From Allobosea robiniae (lineage in GTDB: Bacteria > Pseudomonadota > Alphaproteobacteria > Rhizobiales > Beijerinckiaceae): 64,000 bases of DNA. Position 1 is the stretch's first letter. Each line of letters starts with the position of its first letter. The notes below the pieces were generated by a model. It was not told where the DNA came from. It saw only the letters and a program-made list of their open reading frames with translations, and made no database searches. Made by a program: the position numbers and the translations under genes. Of this stretch, positions 8,854 to 18,376 are shown one piece after another. The stretch covers positions 124,001 to 188,000 of the forward strand of contig NZ_FNBZ01000007.1 of assembly GCF_900102525.1 (NCBI RefSeq), written 5' to 3'.

Positions 8854-9978
8854 GTGAAGACGCCCCTGCTCTCCGATTTCCGCCGCATCGTCGTCAAGGT
8901 CGGCTCCAGCCTGCTGGTCGACCGCGATCGCGGCCGACTGCGCCATGCCTGGCTCGCCGCGCTGGCGGAGGACCTTGCCGAGTTGCACCAGCGCGGCGCC
9001 GACGTGCTCGTCGTCTCCTCCGGCGCGATCGCGCTCGGGCGCACCGTGCTCGGCCTGCCCTCCGGCCCCTTGCGCCTGGAAGAGAGCCAGGCCGCCGCGG
9101 CCGTCGGCCAGATCGCGCTCGCCCGCAACTGGGCCGAAGCGCTCGGCGCCCATGGGCTGACCGCCGGGCAGGTGCTGCTGACGCTGGCCGATACCGAGCA
9201 GCGCCGCCGCTATCTCAACGCACGCGCGACGCTCGGCCGCCTGCTCGACCTGCGCGCCATCCCCGTCATCAACGAGAACGACACGGTCGCCACCACCGAG
9301 ATCCGCTACGGCGACAATGACAGGCTCGCGGCGCGGGTCGCGACCATGGCCGGCGCCGACCTGCTGGTGCTGTTCTCCGATATCGACGGGCTCTATACGG
9401 CGCCGCCCGCGAAGGACCCCGGCGCCCAGCATATCCCCGTGGTCGAGCGCATCACGCCCGAGATCGACGCCATGGCCGGCGGCGCGGCGTCCGAGTTGTC
9501 GCGCGGCGGCATGCGCACCAAGGTCGAGGCCGGCAAGATCGCGGCAGCCGGCGGCACCCATATGCTGATCGCCGACGGGCGGGCCAAGAACCCGCTTGCG
9601 AGCGTCGCCGATGGCGGCCGCTGCACCTGGTTCCTCACGGCTTCGACGCCCGCCACCGCCCGCAAGACCTGGATCGCCGGCTCGCTGGAGCCGCGCGGCA
9701 CGCTGCATCTCGACGCCGGCGCGGCCCGCGCGCTGCGCGGCGGCGCGAGCCTGCTGCCGGTCGGCGTCACCCGGATCGAGGGCGAGTTCGCGCGCGGCGA
9801 CGCCGTGCTGATCCGCGACCCCGAGGGACAACTGCTCGGACGCGGCCTTGTCTCCTATGACGCGGGCGAGGCGGCTCTGGTCCTCGGCAAGGCCTCGCGC
9901 GACATCGAGACCGCGCTCGGCCATCCCGGTCGCGCCGAGATGATCCACCGGGACGACATGGCGCTCGGGCTGGGTTAA
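8854..9978 (+). CDS. proB: Glutamate 5-kinase ProB
   Basis: The 374-aa enzyme phosphorylates glutamate in the first step of proline synthesis. The amino-acid kinase domain starts with [13 protein letters not shown] and continues through [16 protein letters not shown] and [27 protein letters not shown] forms the distal part of the active site. The C-terminal PUA domain begins near [17 protein letters not shown] take GTG 8854 as the start (product [15 protein letters not shown]...) because it gives the usual ProB length; no clear Shine-Dalgarno marks any start. It opens a long operon with proA. Confidence 0.92.
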   Translation: MKTPLLSDFRRIVVKVGSSLLVDRDRGRLRHAWLAALAEDLAELHQRGADVLVVSSGAIALGRTVLGLPSGPLRLEESQAAAAVGQIALARNWAEALGAHGLTAGQVLLTLADTEQRRRYLNARATLGRLLDLRAIPVINENDTVATTEIRYGDNDRLAARVATMAGADLLVLFSDIDGLYTAPPAKDPGAQHIPVVERITPEIDAMAGGAASELSRGGMRTKVEAGKIAAAGGTHMLIADGRAKNPLASVADGGRCTWFLTASTPATARKTWIAGSLEPRGTLHLDAGAARALRGGASLLPVGVTRIEGEFARGDAVLIRDPEGQLLGRGLVSYDAGEAALVLGKASRDIETALGHPGRAEMIHRDDMALGLG

Positions 9979-10026
9979 ACTTTCTTCGGGACTGGCATTT
10001 GCCAGCCGGATTTTGGACTGAACGAG

Positions 10027-11331
10027 ATGACCGGCGACAGCGCATTGCGCATCATCGCGACGAACGAGGCCGCTGATGTCGGCCGCGTCATGCAGGATCT
10101 CGGCCGGCGCGCCCGCGCCGCCGCGCGCAAGGTCGCGCTGAGCCCGGCCGGACAGCGGAACGCCGCGCTCCTCGCAATGGCGGACGCTTTGCGGGCTCGC
10201 ACCTCCCGCATCCTCGCCGCCAACGCCCAGGACCTCGCCGACGGCAAGGCCGCCTCCTTGAGCGCCTCCTTCATGGATCGCCTCGCCCTCGATGAGACGC
10301 GGCTTGCCGCCATCGCCGATGCGGTCGCCGAAGTCGCCACCCTGCCCGATCCGCTCGGGCGGGTGCTGGCGGAGTGGACGCGGCCGAACGGTTTGCGCTT
10401 CGAACGCGTCGCAACCCCGCTCGGCGTCATCGCCGTGATCTTCGAGAGCCGCCCCAACGTCACGGCCGATGCCGGCGCGCTCTGCCTGAAGAGCGGCAAT
10501 GCCGCGATCCTGCGCGCCGGCTCCGACTCCTTCCGCTCCTCGACCGAGATCGCCGCCGCGATGCGCGAAGGCCTGGAAGCCGCCGGCCTGCCCGCCGACG
10601 CGATCCAGCTCGTGCCGACGCGCGACCGTGCCGCTGTCGGCGAAATCCTCTCGGGGCTGAACGGCAATATCGACGTCGTCGTGCCGCGTGGCGGCAAGAG
10701 CCTCGTCGCCCGCGTCCAGAGCGAGGCGCGCGTGCCGGTCTTCGCCCATCTCGACGGCAACTGCCATGTCTATGTCGATGCGAAAGCCGACCTCGCCATG
10801 GCCCGCGAGATCCTGCTCAACGCCAAATTGCGCCGCACCGGCGTCTGCGGCGCGGCCGAGACGCTGCTGGTCGACGAAGCCTGTGCGGCGACCCACCTCG
10901 TCCCGCTCGTCGGCGCTCTGCTCGAAGCCGGCTGTGCCGTACGTGGCGATGAGGCCGCCAGGACGGCCGATGCCCGTGTGACGGCCGCGACCGAAGAAGA
11001 CTGGGCGACCGAATATCTCGACCGGATCATCGCCGTGAAGACCGTCCACGGCATCAATGCCGCGATCGACCATATCGAGCGCTACGGCTCGCACCATACC
11101 GATGCGATCGTCACCGATGACGCGGCCGCCGCCGCCCGCTTTCTCGCCGAGGTCGATTCCGCCATCGTCATCCACAACGCCTCGACCCAGTTCGCCGATG
11201 GCGGCGAATTCGGCTTCGGCGCCGAAATCGGCATCGCCACCGGCCGCATGCATGCACGCGGACCGGTCGGCGTCGAACAGCTCTGCTCCTTCAAGTACCG
11301 CGTCCACGGCGCGGGCCAGATCCGGCCCTGA
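10027..11331 (+). CDS. proA: Gamma-glutamyl phosphate reductase ProA
   Basis: The 434-aa NADPH-dependent reductase makes glutamate 5-semialdehyde from the ProB product. The aldehyde-dehydrogenase-like fold shows [20 protein letters not shown], the [14 protein letters not shown] segment and the catalytic cysteine in [15 protein letters not shown]. The conserved C-terminal block ends [17 protein letters not shown]. It lies 48 bp after proB and 15 bp before nadD in the same orientation. Confidence 0.96.
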   Translation: MTGDSALRIIATNEAADVGRVMQDLGRRARAAARKVALSPAGQRNAALLAMADALRARTSRILAANAQDLADGKAASLSASFMDRLALDETRLAAIADAVAEVATLPDPLGRVLAEWTRPNGLRFERVATPLGVIAVIFESRPNVTADAGALCLKSGNAAILRAGSDSFRSSTEIAAAMREGLEAAGLPADAIQLVPTRDRAAVGEILSGLNGNIDVVVPRGGKSLVARVQSEARVPVFAHLDGNCHVYVDAKADLAMAREILLNAKLRRTGVCGAAETLLVDEACAATHLVPLVGALLEAGCAVRGDEAARTADARVTAATEEDWATEYLDRIIAVKTVHGINAAIDHIERYGSHHTDAIVTDDAAAAARFLAEVDSAIVIHNASTQFADGGEFGFGAEIGIATGRMHARGPVGVEQLCSFKYRVHGAGQIRP

Positions 11332-11346
11332 GGCGAAGCAGGACGC

Positions 11347-11970
11347 ATGACGAGCGAGCTGACGCGCCTGCCGTCCCGGCTGCCCCCCTTTGCGCCCGGC
11401 CTGCGCGTCGGCCTGTTCGGCGGCAGCTTCAACCCGGCCCATGACGGGCATCGGCTCGCAAGCCTGACCGCCTTGCGCCGGCTCCAGCTCGACCGCGTCT
11501 GGTGGCTGGTCACGCCCGGCAATCCGCTGAAGGACAATGCCAAGCTACCCTCGCTCGCCGAACGCATCCGCCAGGCTGAAAGCATCGCCGGCCATGCCCG
11601 CATCGACGTCACCGGCGTCGAGGCGATGCTGCGCACCCGCTACACCGCCGACACGTTGCGTGCGCTGAAGCGGCGCTGTCCGGGCGTCAATTTCGTCTGG
11701 GTCATGGGCTCGGACAATCTCGCCGGTTTCCACCGCTGGAACGAATGGCGCGCCATCGCCCGGATGATGCCGATCGCGATCATCGACCGGCCGGGCTCGA
11801 CCCACAGCGCCATGGCCTCGCCTGCCGCGAACTGGCTCTCGCGCTGGCGCCTGCCCGAAAGTCGGGCGGCGGCCCTGCCGCGCATGAAGCCTCCAGCCTG
11901 GGTCTTTCTGCACGGGAAGCGCTCGATGTTATCCTCGACCATGCTACGCAGACAGGCTGGTCGCGATTGA
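11347..11970 (+). CDS. nadD: Nicotinate-nucleotide adenylyltransferase NadD
   Basis: The 207-aa protein adenylates nicotinate mononucleotide in NAD synthesis. The nucleotidyltransferase motif GLFGGSFNPAHDGH and the downstream WWLVTPGNPLK, TRYTADTL and VWVMGSDNLAGFHRW blocks are all present. The C-terminal ISSTMLR-like motif appears as MLSSTMLRRQ. It sits between proA and rsfS, the usual order in this group. Confidence 0.95.
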   Translation: MTSELTRLPSRLPPFAPGLRVGLFGGSFNPAHDGHRLASLTALRRLQLDRVWWLVTPGNPLKDNAKLPSLAERIRQAESIAGHARIDVTGVEAMLRTRYTADTLRALKRRCPGVNFVWVMGSDNLAGFHRWNEWRAIARMMPIAIIDRPGSTHSAMASPAANWLSRWRLPESRAAALPRMKPPAWVFLHGKRSMLSSTMLRRQAGRD

Positions 11971-12040
11971 ATTCCGGGACTTCCCGGCTTATTTTGGCTG
12001 CATCGCGCCAAGCGCGCATCTGGATCGAGAGGATACGTCA

Positions 12041-12451
12041 CTGACCCGTCAAACCCTTGGTGAAGCCGAGCCGAAGCCGCTTCCCCAGGCTGCCGTCGCG
12101 GACAATCCCTCTGCCGACAGCATCGCCCTCGCCCAGCGTGTCCTCGAGGACATGAAGGCCGAGGACATCACGGTGATCGACCTCGTTGGCAAGACCTCGC
12201 TGGCTGACGCGATGATCATCGCCTCGGGCAACGTCAACCGCCACGTCGCGGCCATCTCGGACGCGCTCATCGAAGCCCTCAAGGCCTCGGGATTGCCCAC
12301 GCCGAACGTCGAGGGCATGCCGGCTTGCGACTGGGTGCTGATCGATACCGGCGACATCATCATCCACGTCTTCCGACCCGAAGTGCGCCAGTTCTACAAT
12401 CTCGAGAAGATGTGGGGCACCGACCGGCCGAACGAACGCCTCGACAGCTGA
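12041..12451 (+). CDS. rsfS: Ribosome silencing factor RsfS, apparent CTG start
   Basis: RsfS binds ribosomal protein uL14 and blocks subunit joining in stationary phase. The domain (ALAQRVLEDMKAEDITVIDL, then KTSLADAMIIASGNVNRHV, CDWVLIDTGDIIIHVF, YNLEKMWG) is complete only if translation begins upstream of the first ATG at 12152, which would remove the conserved first helix. No in-frame ATG, GTG or TTG exists there. CTG at 12041 is preceded by GAGAGGA about 8 bases away and gives 136 aa, so I take it as the start. This start is inferred, not proven. Confidence 0.88.
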   Translation: MTRQTLGEAEPKPLPQAAVADNPSADSIALAQRVLEDMKAEDITVIDLVGKTSLADAMIIASGNVNRHVAAISDALIEALKASGLPTPNVEGMPACDWVLIDTGDIIIHVFRPEVRQFYNLEKMWGTDRPNERLDS

Positions 12452-12463
12452 AGCTGTTTTCGG

Positions 12464-12958
12464 ATGCGGCTCGCGGTCATCGCCGTCGGCCGGCTCAAGG
12501 ACGGGCCGGAACGCGAACTCTGCGAGCGCTATCGTGAGCGCGGCCTCGCGCTCGGTCGCAGCATCGGCCTCAGCGGTCCCGACATCGTCGAGATCGCAGA
12601 GGGCCGCGGCCGCCGCCCCGACGAGCGAAAGCGCGAGGAGGCGCAGGCCATTCTCGCGCAATTTTCCTCAGCCAAGGCGCAGCCTGGCCTGATCATCGCC
12701 CTTGACGAGCGCGGCCGCCAGCTCGGCAGCGAAGCCTTTGCCAGCCGCCTCGCCACCGCCCGTGATTCCGGAACCGGCCATGCCAGCCTGATCATCGGCG
12801 GCGCCGACGGCCTGAGCGAGGAGATCCGCGACAGGGCCGATATCACGCTCGCTTTCGGCGCCTTGACGATTCCGCACCAGATCGTCCGCGCGCTGGTGCT
12901 CGAGCAGCTCTATAGGGCGATGACGATCATCTCCGGCCACCCCTATCATCGCGTATGA
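12464..12958 (+). CDS. rlmH: 23S rRNA (pseudouridine-1915-N3)-methyltransferase RlmH
   Basis: The 164-aa SPOUT methyltransferase modifies pseudouridine 1915 in helix 69 of 23S rRNA. The N-terminal MRLAVIAVGRLKDGPE, the LDERGRQLGSEAFA block, the knot motif LIIGGADGLSEE and the C-terminal LEQLYRAMTIISGHPYHR are all conserved. It begins 12 bp after rsfS, and its stop overlaps the start of the EnvC-like gene by 4 bp (ATGA). Confidence 0.96.
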   Translation: MRLAVIAVGRLKDGPERELCERYRERGLALGRSIGLSGPDIVEIAEGRGRRPDERKREEAQAILAQFSSAKAQPGLIIALDERGRQLGSEAFASRLATARDSGTGHASLIIGGADGLSEEIRDRADITLAFGALTIPHQIVRALVLEQLYRAMTIISGHPYHRV

Positions 12959-14310
12959 CCGCGCTGCTGATTCGCTCCGGACTGCGCTGCCTGGGCCTCG
13001 CCGCTCTGCTGGTAGCCGCGTTCGGTGCTTCCGCCCTTGCCCAGACGCCCCAGCCGGATCCGGAAGCCCTCCAGCGCGAGGCGATGCAGAAGCTTGTCGA
13101 GAAGCAGGCGCGCGAGAGCGAGCTCAAGGCGATCGAGCAGCGTCTCGCCGGAAACGCCGACGCCCGCGCCGCCCTCGAGAAGGAAATGGCGGGCATCCGC
13201 GCCGATCGTGCCGCTCTCAACAAGGCTCTCCTCGAAACCACCGCCAGGACGCAGGCCGGCGAGGAGCGGCTCGGCGCGCTGGAGACGCGGCTCAGCCTCC
13301 TGCAATCCAGCGAGACCGCGATTCGCCGCTCGCTCGACGGCCGGCGCAACCTGATCGCCGAGGTTCTGGCCGCGCTGCAACGCATCGGCCGGCGCCCGCC
13401 CCCGGCCGTGCTGGTACGCCCCGAGGATATTCTCGAAGCCGTACGCGCCTCGATGCTGCTCGGCGCCGTCGTGCCCGATCTCAGGCAGGAGATCGAAATT
13501 CTCGGCACCGATCTCGCCGAACTCGTGCGGCTGCGCCAGGGCATCGCCACCGAAAAGGGCCACATCGGCACGGAAATGGAGCAGATCGCAGCCGAGCGCC
13601 AGCGCCTCGCCGCCCTGATCGAGGCGAGGCGCGAGCGCGAGGCCAGCGCCGCCAAGGATGTCGAGCAGCAAGCCGCGCTCGGCAGGGAGCTCGCCGGGCA
13701 GGCCCGCTCGATGCGGGATTTCGTCGAAAGGATCGAGAAGGAGATCTCCGTTGCCAACAAGGCGGCCGACGCCGCCCGCCAGGCGATCGAGCAGGAAACG
13801 CGCGACCAGCGCGAACGCATGACGGCGCTGGCCTTCAAGGACCCCGCGCGGCTTGCCCCGAAGATCGCCTTCGCCGAGGCCCGGGGCCTGCTTTCCCTGC
13901 CGGTGGCAGGATCACGATTGCGTGGTTTCGGCGATGCCGACGGCGCCGGCGGCACGATTCGTGGGATTTCGCTGGAGACCCGGCCGGGCGCCCTAGTTTC
14001 GGCGCCTTCTGACGGTTGGGTGGTTTATGCGGGGCCGTTTCGCTCGTTCGGGCAACTCTTGATCCTGAACGCTGGCGGAGGATACTACATCCTGCTAGCC
14101 GGCATGCAGCGGATCGATGTCGCGCTCAATCAGTTCGTGCTGGCAGGGGAGCCGGTTGCGGCGATGGGCGAAACGTCGGAAGCTGCCGCGACGACGGTAG
14201 GAGTGGGAACCGGGCAGCCGGTTCTGTATATCGAATTCAGGAAAGACGGCGTTTCGATCGACCCGACACCGTGGTGGACGAAATCGCAAGGCGAAAAGGT
14301 TCGCGGATGA
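12955..14310 (+). CDS. EnvC-like murein hydrolase activator with degenerate LytM domain
   Basis: The 451-aa exported protein has a signal sequence (LGLAALLVAAFGASALAQ), then two long coiled-coil stretches (about residues 40-290) as in EnvC, then a C-terminal peptidase M23-like domain. The M23 metal ligands appear to be missing: the HxxxD region reads RGISLE and the HxH region reads YYILLAG. The protein is therefore probably a non-catalytic activator of periplasmic amidases in cell division, not a peptidase. It overlaps rlmH and ctpA by 4 bp on each side, pointing to translational coupling. Confidence 0.87.
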   Translation: MTALLIRSGLRCLGLAALLVAAFGASALAQTPQPDPEALQREAMQKLVEKQARESELKAIEQRLAGNADARAALEKEMAGIRADRAALNKALLETTARTQAGEERLGALETRLSLLQSSETAIRRSLDGRRNLIAEVLAALQRIGRRPPPAVLVRPEDILEAVRASMLLGAVVPDLRQEIEILGTDLAELVRLRQGIATEKGHIGTEMEQIAAERQRLAALIEARREREASAAKDVEQQAALGRELAGQARSMRDFVERIEKEISVANKAADAARQAIEQETRDQRERMTALAFKDPARLAPKIAFAEARGLLSLPVAGSRLRGFGDADGAGGTIRGISLETRPGALVSAPSDGWVVYAGPFRSFGQLLILNAGGGYYILLAGMQRIDVALNQFVLAGEPVAAMGETSEAAATTVGVGTGQPVLYIEFRKDGVSIDPTPWWTKSQGEKVRG

Positions 14311-15671
14311 TGCGCAAGGTTTCCCTCGTTCTCGCCGGCGCCATCATGGGCGCAGGTCTGACCGGACTGGCCACACAGACCAGGCTGCTCTCCTCGACCA
14401 GCGCGGTCGCGGCCTCGGCCGAGGTCTATCGCAGCCTCAACCTTTTCGGTGACATCTTCGAGAAGATCCGCACCGACTATGTCGACAAGCCCGACGAGCA
14501 GAAGCTGATCGAGGCCGCGATCAACGGCATGGTCTCCTCGCTCGACCCGCATTCCTCCTATCTCGACTCCAAGTCCTTCCGCGACATGGATACCGACATG
14601 CGCGGCCAGTTCGGTGGCCTGGGCATCGAGGTGACGATGGAGGACGGCGTCCTCAAGGTCGCCAAGCCGATCAAGGACACGCCCGCCTCCAAGGCCGGCA
14701 TCCTCGCCAACGACATCATCAAGCAGATCGACGGCGCCGAGGTGAAGGGCCTGTCCCTGACCCAGGCCGTCGAGAAGATGCGTGGGCTGATCAACACCCA
14801 GGTCACGCTCAAGATCGACCGCCCCGGCAAGACCGAGCCGCTCGAATTCACCCTGACCCGCTCGACCATCGTCGTCCCGGCCGTCGAGGAACGCGTCGAG
14901 GGGGATATCGGCTATATCCGCATCGGCACCTTCTCCGAGCAGACCTATGACGGCCTGCGCAAGGCGATCGAGAAGACCACGAGCGAGATCGGCGCCGACA
15001 AGCTGAAGGGCTATGTCATCGACCTCCGCAACAATCGCGGCGGACGCCTCGACCAGTCCGTGCTGGTTTCCGACGCCTTCCTCGATCGCGGCAAGATCGT
15101 CTCGACCCGCGGCCGCAATGCCGAGGAGACCCAGGTCTTCAACGCCAAGTCGGGCGACCTGACCAAGGGCAAGCCGGTCGTGGTGCTGATCAACGGCTCC
15201 TCGGCCTCGGCGGCCGAGATCGTCGCCGGCGCCCTGCAGGACCACAAGCGCGCGACCGTGATGGGCACGCGCTCCTTCGGCAAGGGCTCGGTCCAGACCG
15301 TGATCCCGCTCGGCTCCAATGGCGGCCTGCGCCTGACCACGGCGCGCTACTACACGCCGTCGGGCAACTCGATCCAGGCCAAGGGCATCACGCCGGATAT
15401 CGAGGTCCAGCAGGACATCCCGCAGGAGATCAAGGACAAGCTCGTCGATAACAAGGGCGAAGCTTCGCTGAAGGGCCATCTCAAGGCCGGCGAGGGCGAG
15501 GAGCAGTCCGGCTCGAGCTCCTATGTGCCGACCGACGCGACCAAGGACACCCAGCTCATCGCCGCGCTGAACCAGTTGCGCGGCGTCAAGAAGGATGTTG
15601 CTGCCCCCGCGGAGAAGCCGGCCGCCCCGGCCGCGCCCGCCACTCCCGAGGCCCCCAAGCAGCCGAACTGA
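14307..15671 (+). CDS. ctpA: Carboxy-terminal processing protease CtpA (S41)
   Basis: The 454-aa precursor starts at ATGATG overlapping the EnvC-like gene stop. An N-terminal export signal (VSLVLAGAIMGAGLTG) is followed by a PDZ domain (GIEVTMEDGVLKVAKPI...ASKAGILAND) and the S41 catalytic domain. The Ser of INGSSASAAEIVAGAL and the Lys of RSFGKGSVQTV form the expected dyad. A Pro/Ala-rich tail ends the protein. It degrades or trims periplasmic proteins. Its pairing with an EnvC-like activator suggests control of cell-wall hydrolysis, which is inference. Confidence 0.94.
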   Translation: MMRKVSLVLAGAIMGAGLTGLATQTRLLSSTSAVAASAEVYRSLNLFGDIFEKIRTDYVDKPDEQKLIEAAINGMVSSLDPHSSYLDSKSFRDMDTDMRGQFGGLGIEVTMEDGVLKVAKPIKDTPASKAGILANDIIKQIDGAEVKGLSLTQAVEKMRGLINTQVTLKIDRPGKTEPLEFTLTRSTIVVPAVEERVEGDIGYIRIGTFSEQTYDGLRKAIEKTTSEIGADKLKGYVIDLRNNRGGRLDQSVLVSDAFLDRGKIVSTRGRNAEETQVFNAKSGDLTKGKPVVVLINGSSASAAEIVAGALQDHKRATVMGTRSFGKGSVQTVIPLGSNGGLRLTTARYYTPSGNSIQAKGITPDIEVQQDIPQEIKDKLVDNKGEASLKGHLKAGEGEEQSGSSSYVPTDATKDTQLIAALNQLRGVKKDVAAPAEKPAAPAAPATPEAPKQPN

Positions 15672-15779
15672 GCCTGCGGGCTCGACGCCGGGCTCCTTAG
15701 GCGCCAAGACTAGCGCGCGGACCGGTGATTCGGGTCCGCGTCGCAACCTCGAGGACGGCCTTTCACGGCCGGAACGCCG

Positions 15780-16985
15780 CTGACGGAGCTCAATCGACCG
15801 CTCGGCAGGGATCGCCCGGCGGCCTCTGGCAGGCCCTGGGGACGCTGGCTCGCGATGGCGGCTGCCGGTTGCGTCGGCGTGGCCGTATTGGGGCTCTTGC
15901 TGACAGTGGCGCTGCGTCGCGATCCCGATGGCGGCGAGCCGATGGCCGTGGCCTCGATCGAAAAGCGCGTCGCCCCCGTCTCCTCCGTGCCTGCCACCGC
16001 CGATGCGTCCACGTCGCGTGGACCGGCCAGCGCCGCCCAGCTTGAGAACAGCGCGGGTGTGACCGTGACGCGTGCAGGCGAGGATGCGCCGGACGCCATC
16101 ATCATCACCATTCCCAGCGAGGCCCGCACCATCAAGCTCGCGACGGCCCCCGACAGCCGCCTGGTCGAGCGCTCGCGCTACGGCCTGCTGCCGAAGCTCG
16201 GCCCCGACGGCGCGACCCCGGCCAGGATCTATGCCCGCCCGCTCGGCCTCGAGCCGGAGCCGAAGCCGGCCGGCCGGATCGCGCTGCTCGTTGGCGGGCT
16301 CGGCATCAGCCAGAGCGGCACCGCCGACGCGATCGCGAAGCTGCCCCCGCCGGTTTCGCTCGCCTTCGCGCCTTATGGCACCGAGCTCGAACGCACCGTC
16401 CAGCGTGCCCGCGGCGAAGGCCACGAGGTCTTCCTGCAATTGCCGATGGAGCCCTTCGACTATCCCGACAACGACCCCGGCCCGCATACACTGCTGACCG
16501 GCCCGAAGGCGCCCGACAATATCGACAAGCTGCATTGGGCACTCGGTCGCTTCACCGGCTATGTCGGCATCGTCAATTTCCTCGGCGGCCGCTTCACCGC
16601 CGATGAGAGCGCTCTCTCCCCGATCCTGCGCGAGCTCGCCGGCCGCGGCCTGATGGTCGTCGATGACGGTTCGTCCCCGCGCAGCCTGCTCGCCGGCTCG
16701 GCCGACCGCGCCCGCATCCCCGCCCTGAAGATCGATCGGGTCATCGACGGTGTCCCCCGCGCCGATACCATCGACAAGGAACTGGCCGCTTTGGAGTCTC
16801 TCGCGCGCGAGCAGGGCATCGTTGTCGCCGCCGCAAGTGCCCTGCCGGTCTCGATCGAACGGATCAACCGCTGGGCCCAGTCGCTGGACGCCAAGAAGCT
16901 CGTGATCGTTCCCGTCAGCGCCGCCCGCGGCTTCCGTACGGCCAAGCCCCCCGTATCGCCCAGAACCACCGGATCGCTGCGATGA
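15780..16985 (+). CDS. Divergent polysaccharide deacetylase family protein, apparent CTG start
   Basis: The protein is anchored by one N-terminal span ([19 protein letters not shown]). Its C-terminal half contains [41 protein letters not shown] and [20 protein letters not shown], as in the divergent polysaccharide deacetylase (YibQ-like) family. Starting at ATG 15855 gives 376 aa but leaves out [13 protein letters not shown], a segment resembling the family's usual N-terminal DLNxPLG. Between the last in-frame stop (15726) and 15855 the only plausible start is CTG 15780, giving 401 aa. The enzymatic activity is unproven. It follows ctpA and overlaps rppH by 4 bp. Confidence 0.86.
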   Translation: MTELNRPLGRDRPAASGRPWGRWLAMAAAGCVGVAVLGLLLTVALRRDPDGGEPMAVASIEKRVAPVSSVPATADASTSRGPASAAQLENSAGVTVTRAGEDAPDAIIITIPSEARTIKLATAPDSRLVERSRYGLLPKLGPDGATPARIYARPLGLEPEPKPAGRIALLVGGLGISQSGTADAIAKLPPPVSLAFAPYGTELERTVQRARGEGHEVFLQLPMEPFDYPDNDPGPHTLLTGPKAPDNIDKLHWALGRFTGYVGIVNFLGGRFTADESALSPILRELAGRGLMVVDDGSSPRSLLAGSADRARIPALKIDRVIDGVPRADTIDKELAALESLAREQGIVVAAASALPVSIERINRWAQSLDAKKLVIVPVSAARGFRTAKPPVSPRTTGSLR

Positions 16986-17497
16986 CCGACACGGCCCCCG
17001 AGGGCTACCGCCCCTGCGTGGGCTTAGCCCTGTTCAACGCCGAGGGCCTCGTCTTCGTCGGCCGCCGCGCCGACAAGACCAAGCGCGAGCATGTCGCGCC
17101 GGGCCATGCCTGGCAGATGCCGCAGGGCGGCATCGACGCAGGCGAGACGCCGCTGGAGGCTGCGCGGCGCGAGCTCGCCGAGGAAACCAGCGTCACCTCG
17201 GTCGAGCTTCTCGCCGAGGCCCCGGGCTGGCTCGCCTACGACCTGCCCGTCGATATCGGCAAGGAGGCCTGGAAAGGCCGCTGGCGCGGCCAGGCACAGA
17301 AGTGGTTCGCCTTCCGCCTTGTCGGCCCCGAGGACGAGATCGACGTCCTCACGCCGGCCGGCGGCCACAAGGCCGAGTTCGATGCCTGGCGCTGGGCGCG
17401 GCTCGACGAGACGCCTGAACTGATCATCCCCTTCAAGCGGGAGGTCTACCGGCAGGTCGCGAAACATTTCGCCCCGTTTGCGGGCGATACCCGCTAG
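16982..17497 (+). CDS. rppH: RNA pyrophosphohydrolase RppH (Nudix)
   Basis: The 171-aa Nudix hydrolase removes pyrophosphate from 5'-triphosphate RNA, which primes mRNA decay. The start [21 protein letters not shown] and the Nudix box [20 protein letters not shown] are typical of RppH, as is the [11 protein letters not shown] segment. It is the last gene of the operon and ends at the first base pairs of a dispersed inverted repeat that may act as the operon's 3' end. Confidence 0.94.
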   Translation: MTDTAPEGYRPCVGLALFNAEGLVFVGRRADKTKREHVAPGHAWQMPQGGIDAGETPLEAARRELAEETSVTSVELLAEAPGWLAYDLPVDIGKEAWKGRWRGQAQKWFAFRLVGPEDEIDVLTPAGGHKAEFDAWRWARLDETPELIIPFKREVYRQVAKHFAPFAGDTR

Positions 17498-17598
17498 AGC
17501 ATCGGCCCGAAAAGTGGAACGCGGTTTTCGGAACATGCCGATGCAAAATCAGAAACTTGGAGCATCGGACTGAATACGGCGTTCAGTCCGATGCTCTA
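17496..17598. repeat. Rhizobiales-type dispersed inverted repeat
   Basis: Two nested hairpins are joined here. The first has GAGCATCGG...CCGATGC outer arms and CCGAAAA/TTTTCGG inner arms around GTGGAACGCGG. The second (17561-17595) has perfect 14-bp arms AGCATCGGACTGAA/TTCAGTCCGATGCT with a 7-base loop. The CCGAAAAGTGG core matches a repeat widespread in Rhizobiales intergenic regions (from memory). Between the convergent rppH and membrane-protein genes it may act as a transcript end. Confidence 0.8.
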
Positions 17599-17614
17599 GA
17601 AACCGAGCGCTCTC

Positions 17615-18202
17615 TCAGCCCGTGAAGTAGACGACGCGCCCGATCCAGTAGCCCTGGTAGAGGATGTGCACGCTGGCGAGCGCGATGTGCACCCCGCGCC
17701 GCGCCGAGACATAGGCGATCAGGCATAGCGCCATCCCGATCGGGACCTGCACGAGATAATCGCCGCTCAACTGGCTCCAGTGCTCGGTGCCCTTGATCAG
17801 GGTATCGACGACATCGAGCAGGAAGGTCGCTGCCAGCAAGCCGAAGAACCAGTGTCGGCGCCGGATGAAGAAATCCTCGTAGCCGGCATATTCCGCGATG
17901 TTGTCCGGGAACAGCAGCGCCGAGATCAGGTAGAGCACGACGGCATAGCCGACCAGGAAGAGGTAGACGCCGAAGCTCCAGGCCTGGATCCGCGACAACC
18001 CGAACTCCCACCACCAGAACAGCACGAGCTCGAGCAAGATCGAGCCGACCCAGAGCATGTGGAGCAGCGAGACGCGATAGCGGCCGGGATGCTGGATGAA
18101 GCCGGCAAGGCCGGCCAGCATCCGCGTGATGCCCAGGCCGATGACCATGCCCAGGACGATGCGGATATGGGTGAAGAGTTCGTGCGGCGAGACGGTCTCC
18201 AT
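17615..18202 (-). CDS. Integral membrane protein of unknown function
   Basis: The 195-aa product is strongly hydrophobic with about five or six predicted spans (VLGMVIGLGITRMLAGLAG, LLHMLWVGSILLELVLFWWW, FGVYLFLVGYAVVLYLIS and FFGLLAATFLLDVVDTL among them) and a final segment ending in VVYFTG. I do not recognise a characterised family. It is a single-gene unit bordered by the repeat at 17496-17598 and by the tRNA-Arg remnant. Confidence 0.72.
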   Translation of the reverse strand: METVSPHELFTHIRIVLGMVIGLGITRMLAGLAGFIQHPGRYRVSLLHMLWVGSILLELVLFWWWEFGLSRIQAWSFGVYLFLVGYAVVLYLISALLFPDNIAEYAGYEDFFIRRRHWFFGLLAATFLLDVVDTLIKGTEHWSQLSGDYLVQVPIGMALCLIAYVSARRGVHIALASVHILYQGYWIGRVVYFTG

Positions 18203-18326
18203 GATCCGTGCTTAGAGCATGGAGCTTTGGGGCGGAAGCACCGTCATTCCGGATAAATCACGAGAACGGCGCCGATCCGGAGCCATCGCAAAGCGCCGCG
18301 CAGTGATCGCCGCGCCAAAGGCGAAA

Positions 18327-18376
18327 TGGCGTCCCGGAAGGGATTCGAACCCCTGACCTACGGTTTAGGAAACCGC
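18327..18376 (-). other. Displaced 3' half of tRNA-Arg(CCT), likely attachment site
   Basis: Read on the minus strand this is a normal tRNA-Arg from the anticodon arm onward: stem GCGGT/ACCGT, loop TTCCTAA (anticodon CCT), T arm GGGGTTCGAATCCC, acceptor strand CCGGGAC, then G and CCA. No D arm or 5' acceptor strand is found at higher coordinates, so the gene is incomplete. A 3' tRNA half beside a tyrosine recombinase is the usual outcome of integration into a tRNA gene. The intact copy would then lie on the minus strand at the far right end of the element; I did not find it in this window. Confidence 0.8.

Noticed and set aside
8737..11451. Very long open frame on the minus strand opposite proB-proA
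   Set aside because: It mirrors conserved proB and proA codons, its translation is rich in Arg/Gly/Asp/Ala repeats with no domain, and such shadows are expected in high-GC DNA.
14130..16535. 801-codon open frame antisense to ctpA and the deacetylase gene
   Set aside because: Same reason: both sense genes show full domain motifs, and the antisense product has no recognisable domain and low-complexity composition.
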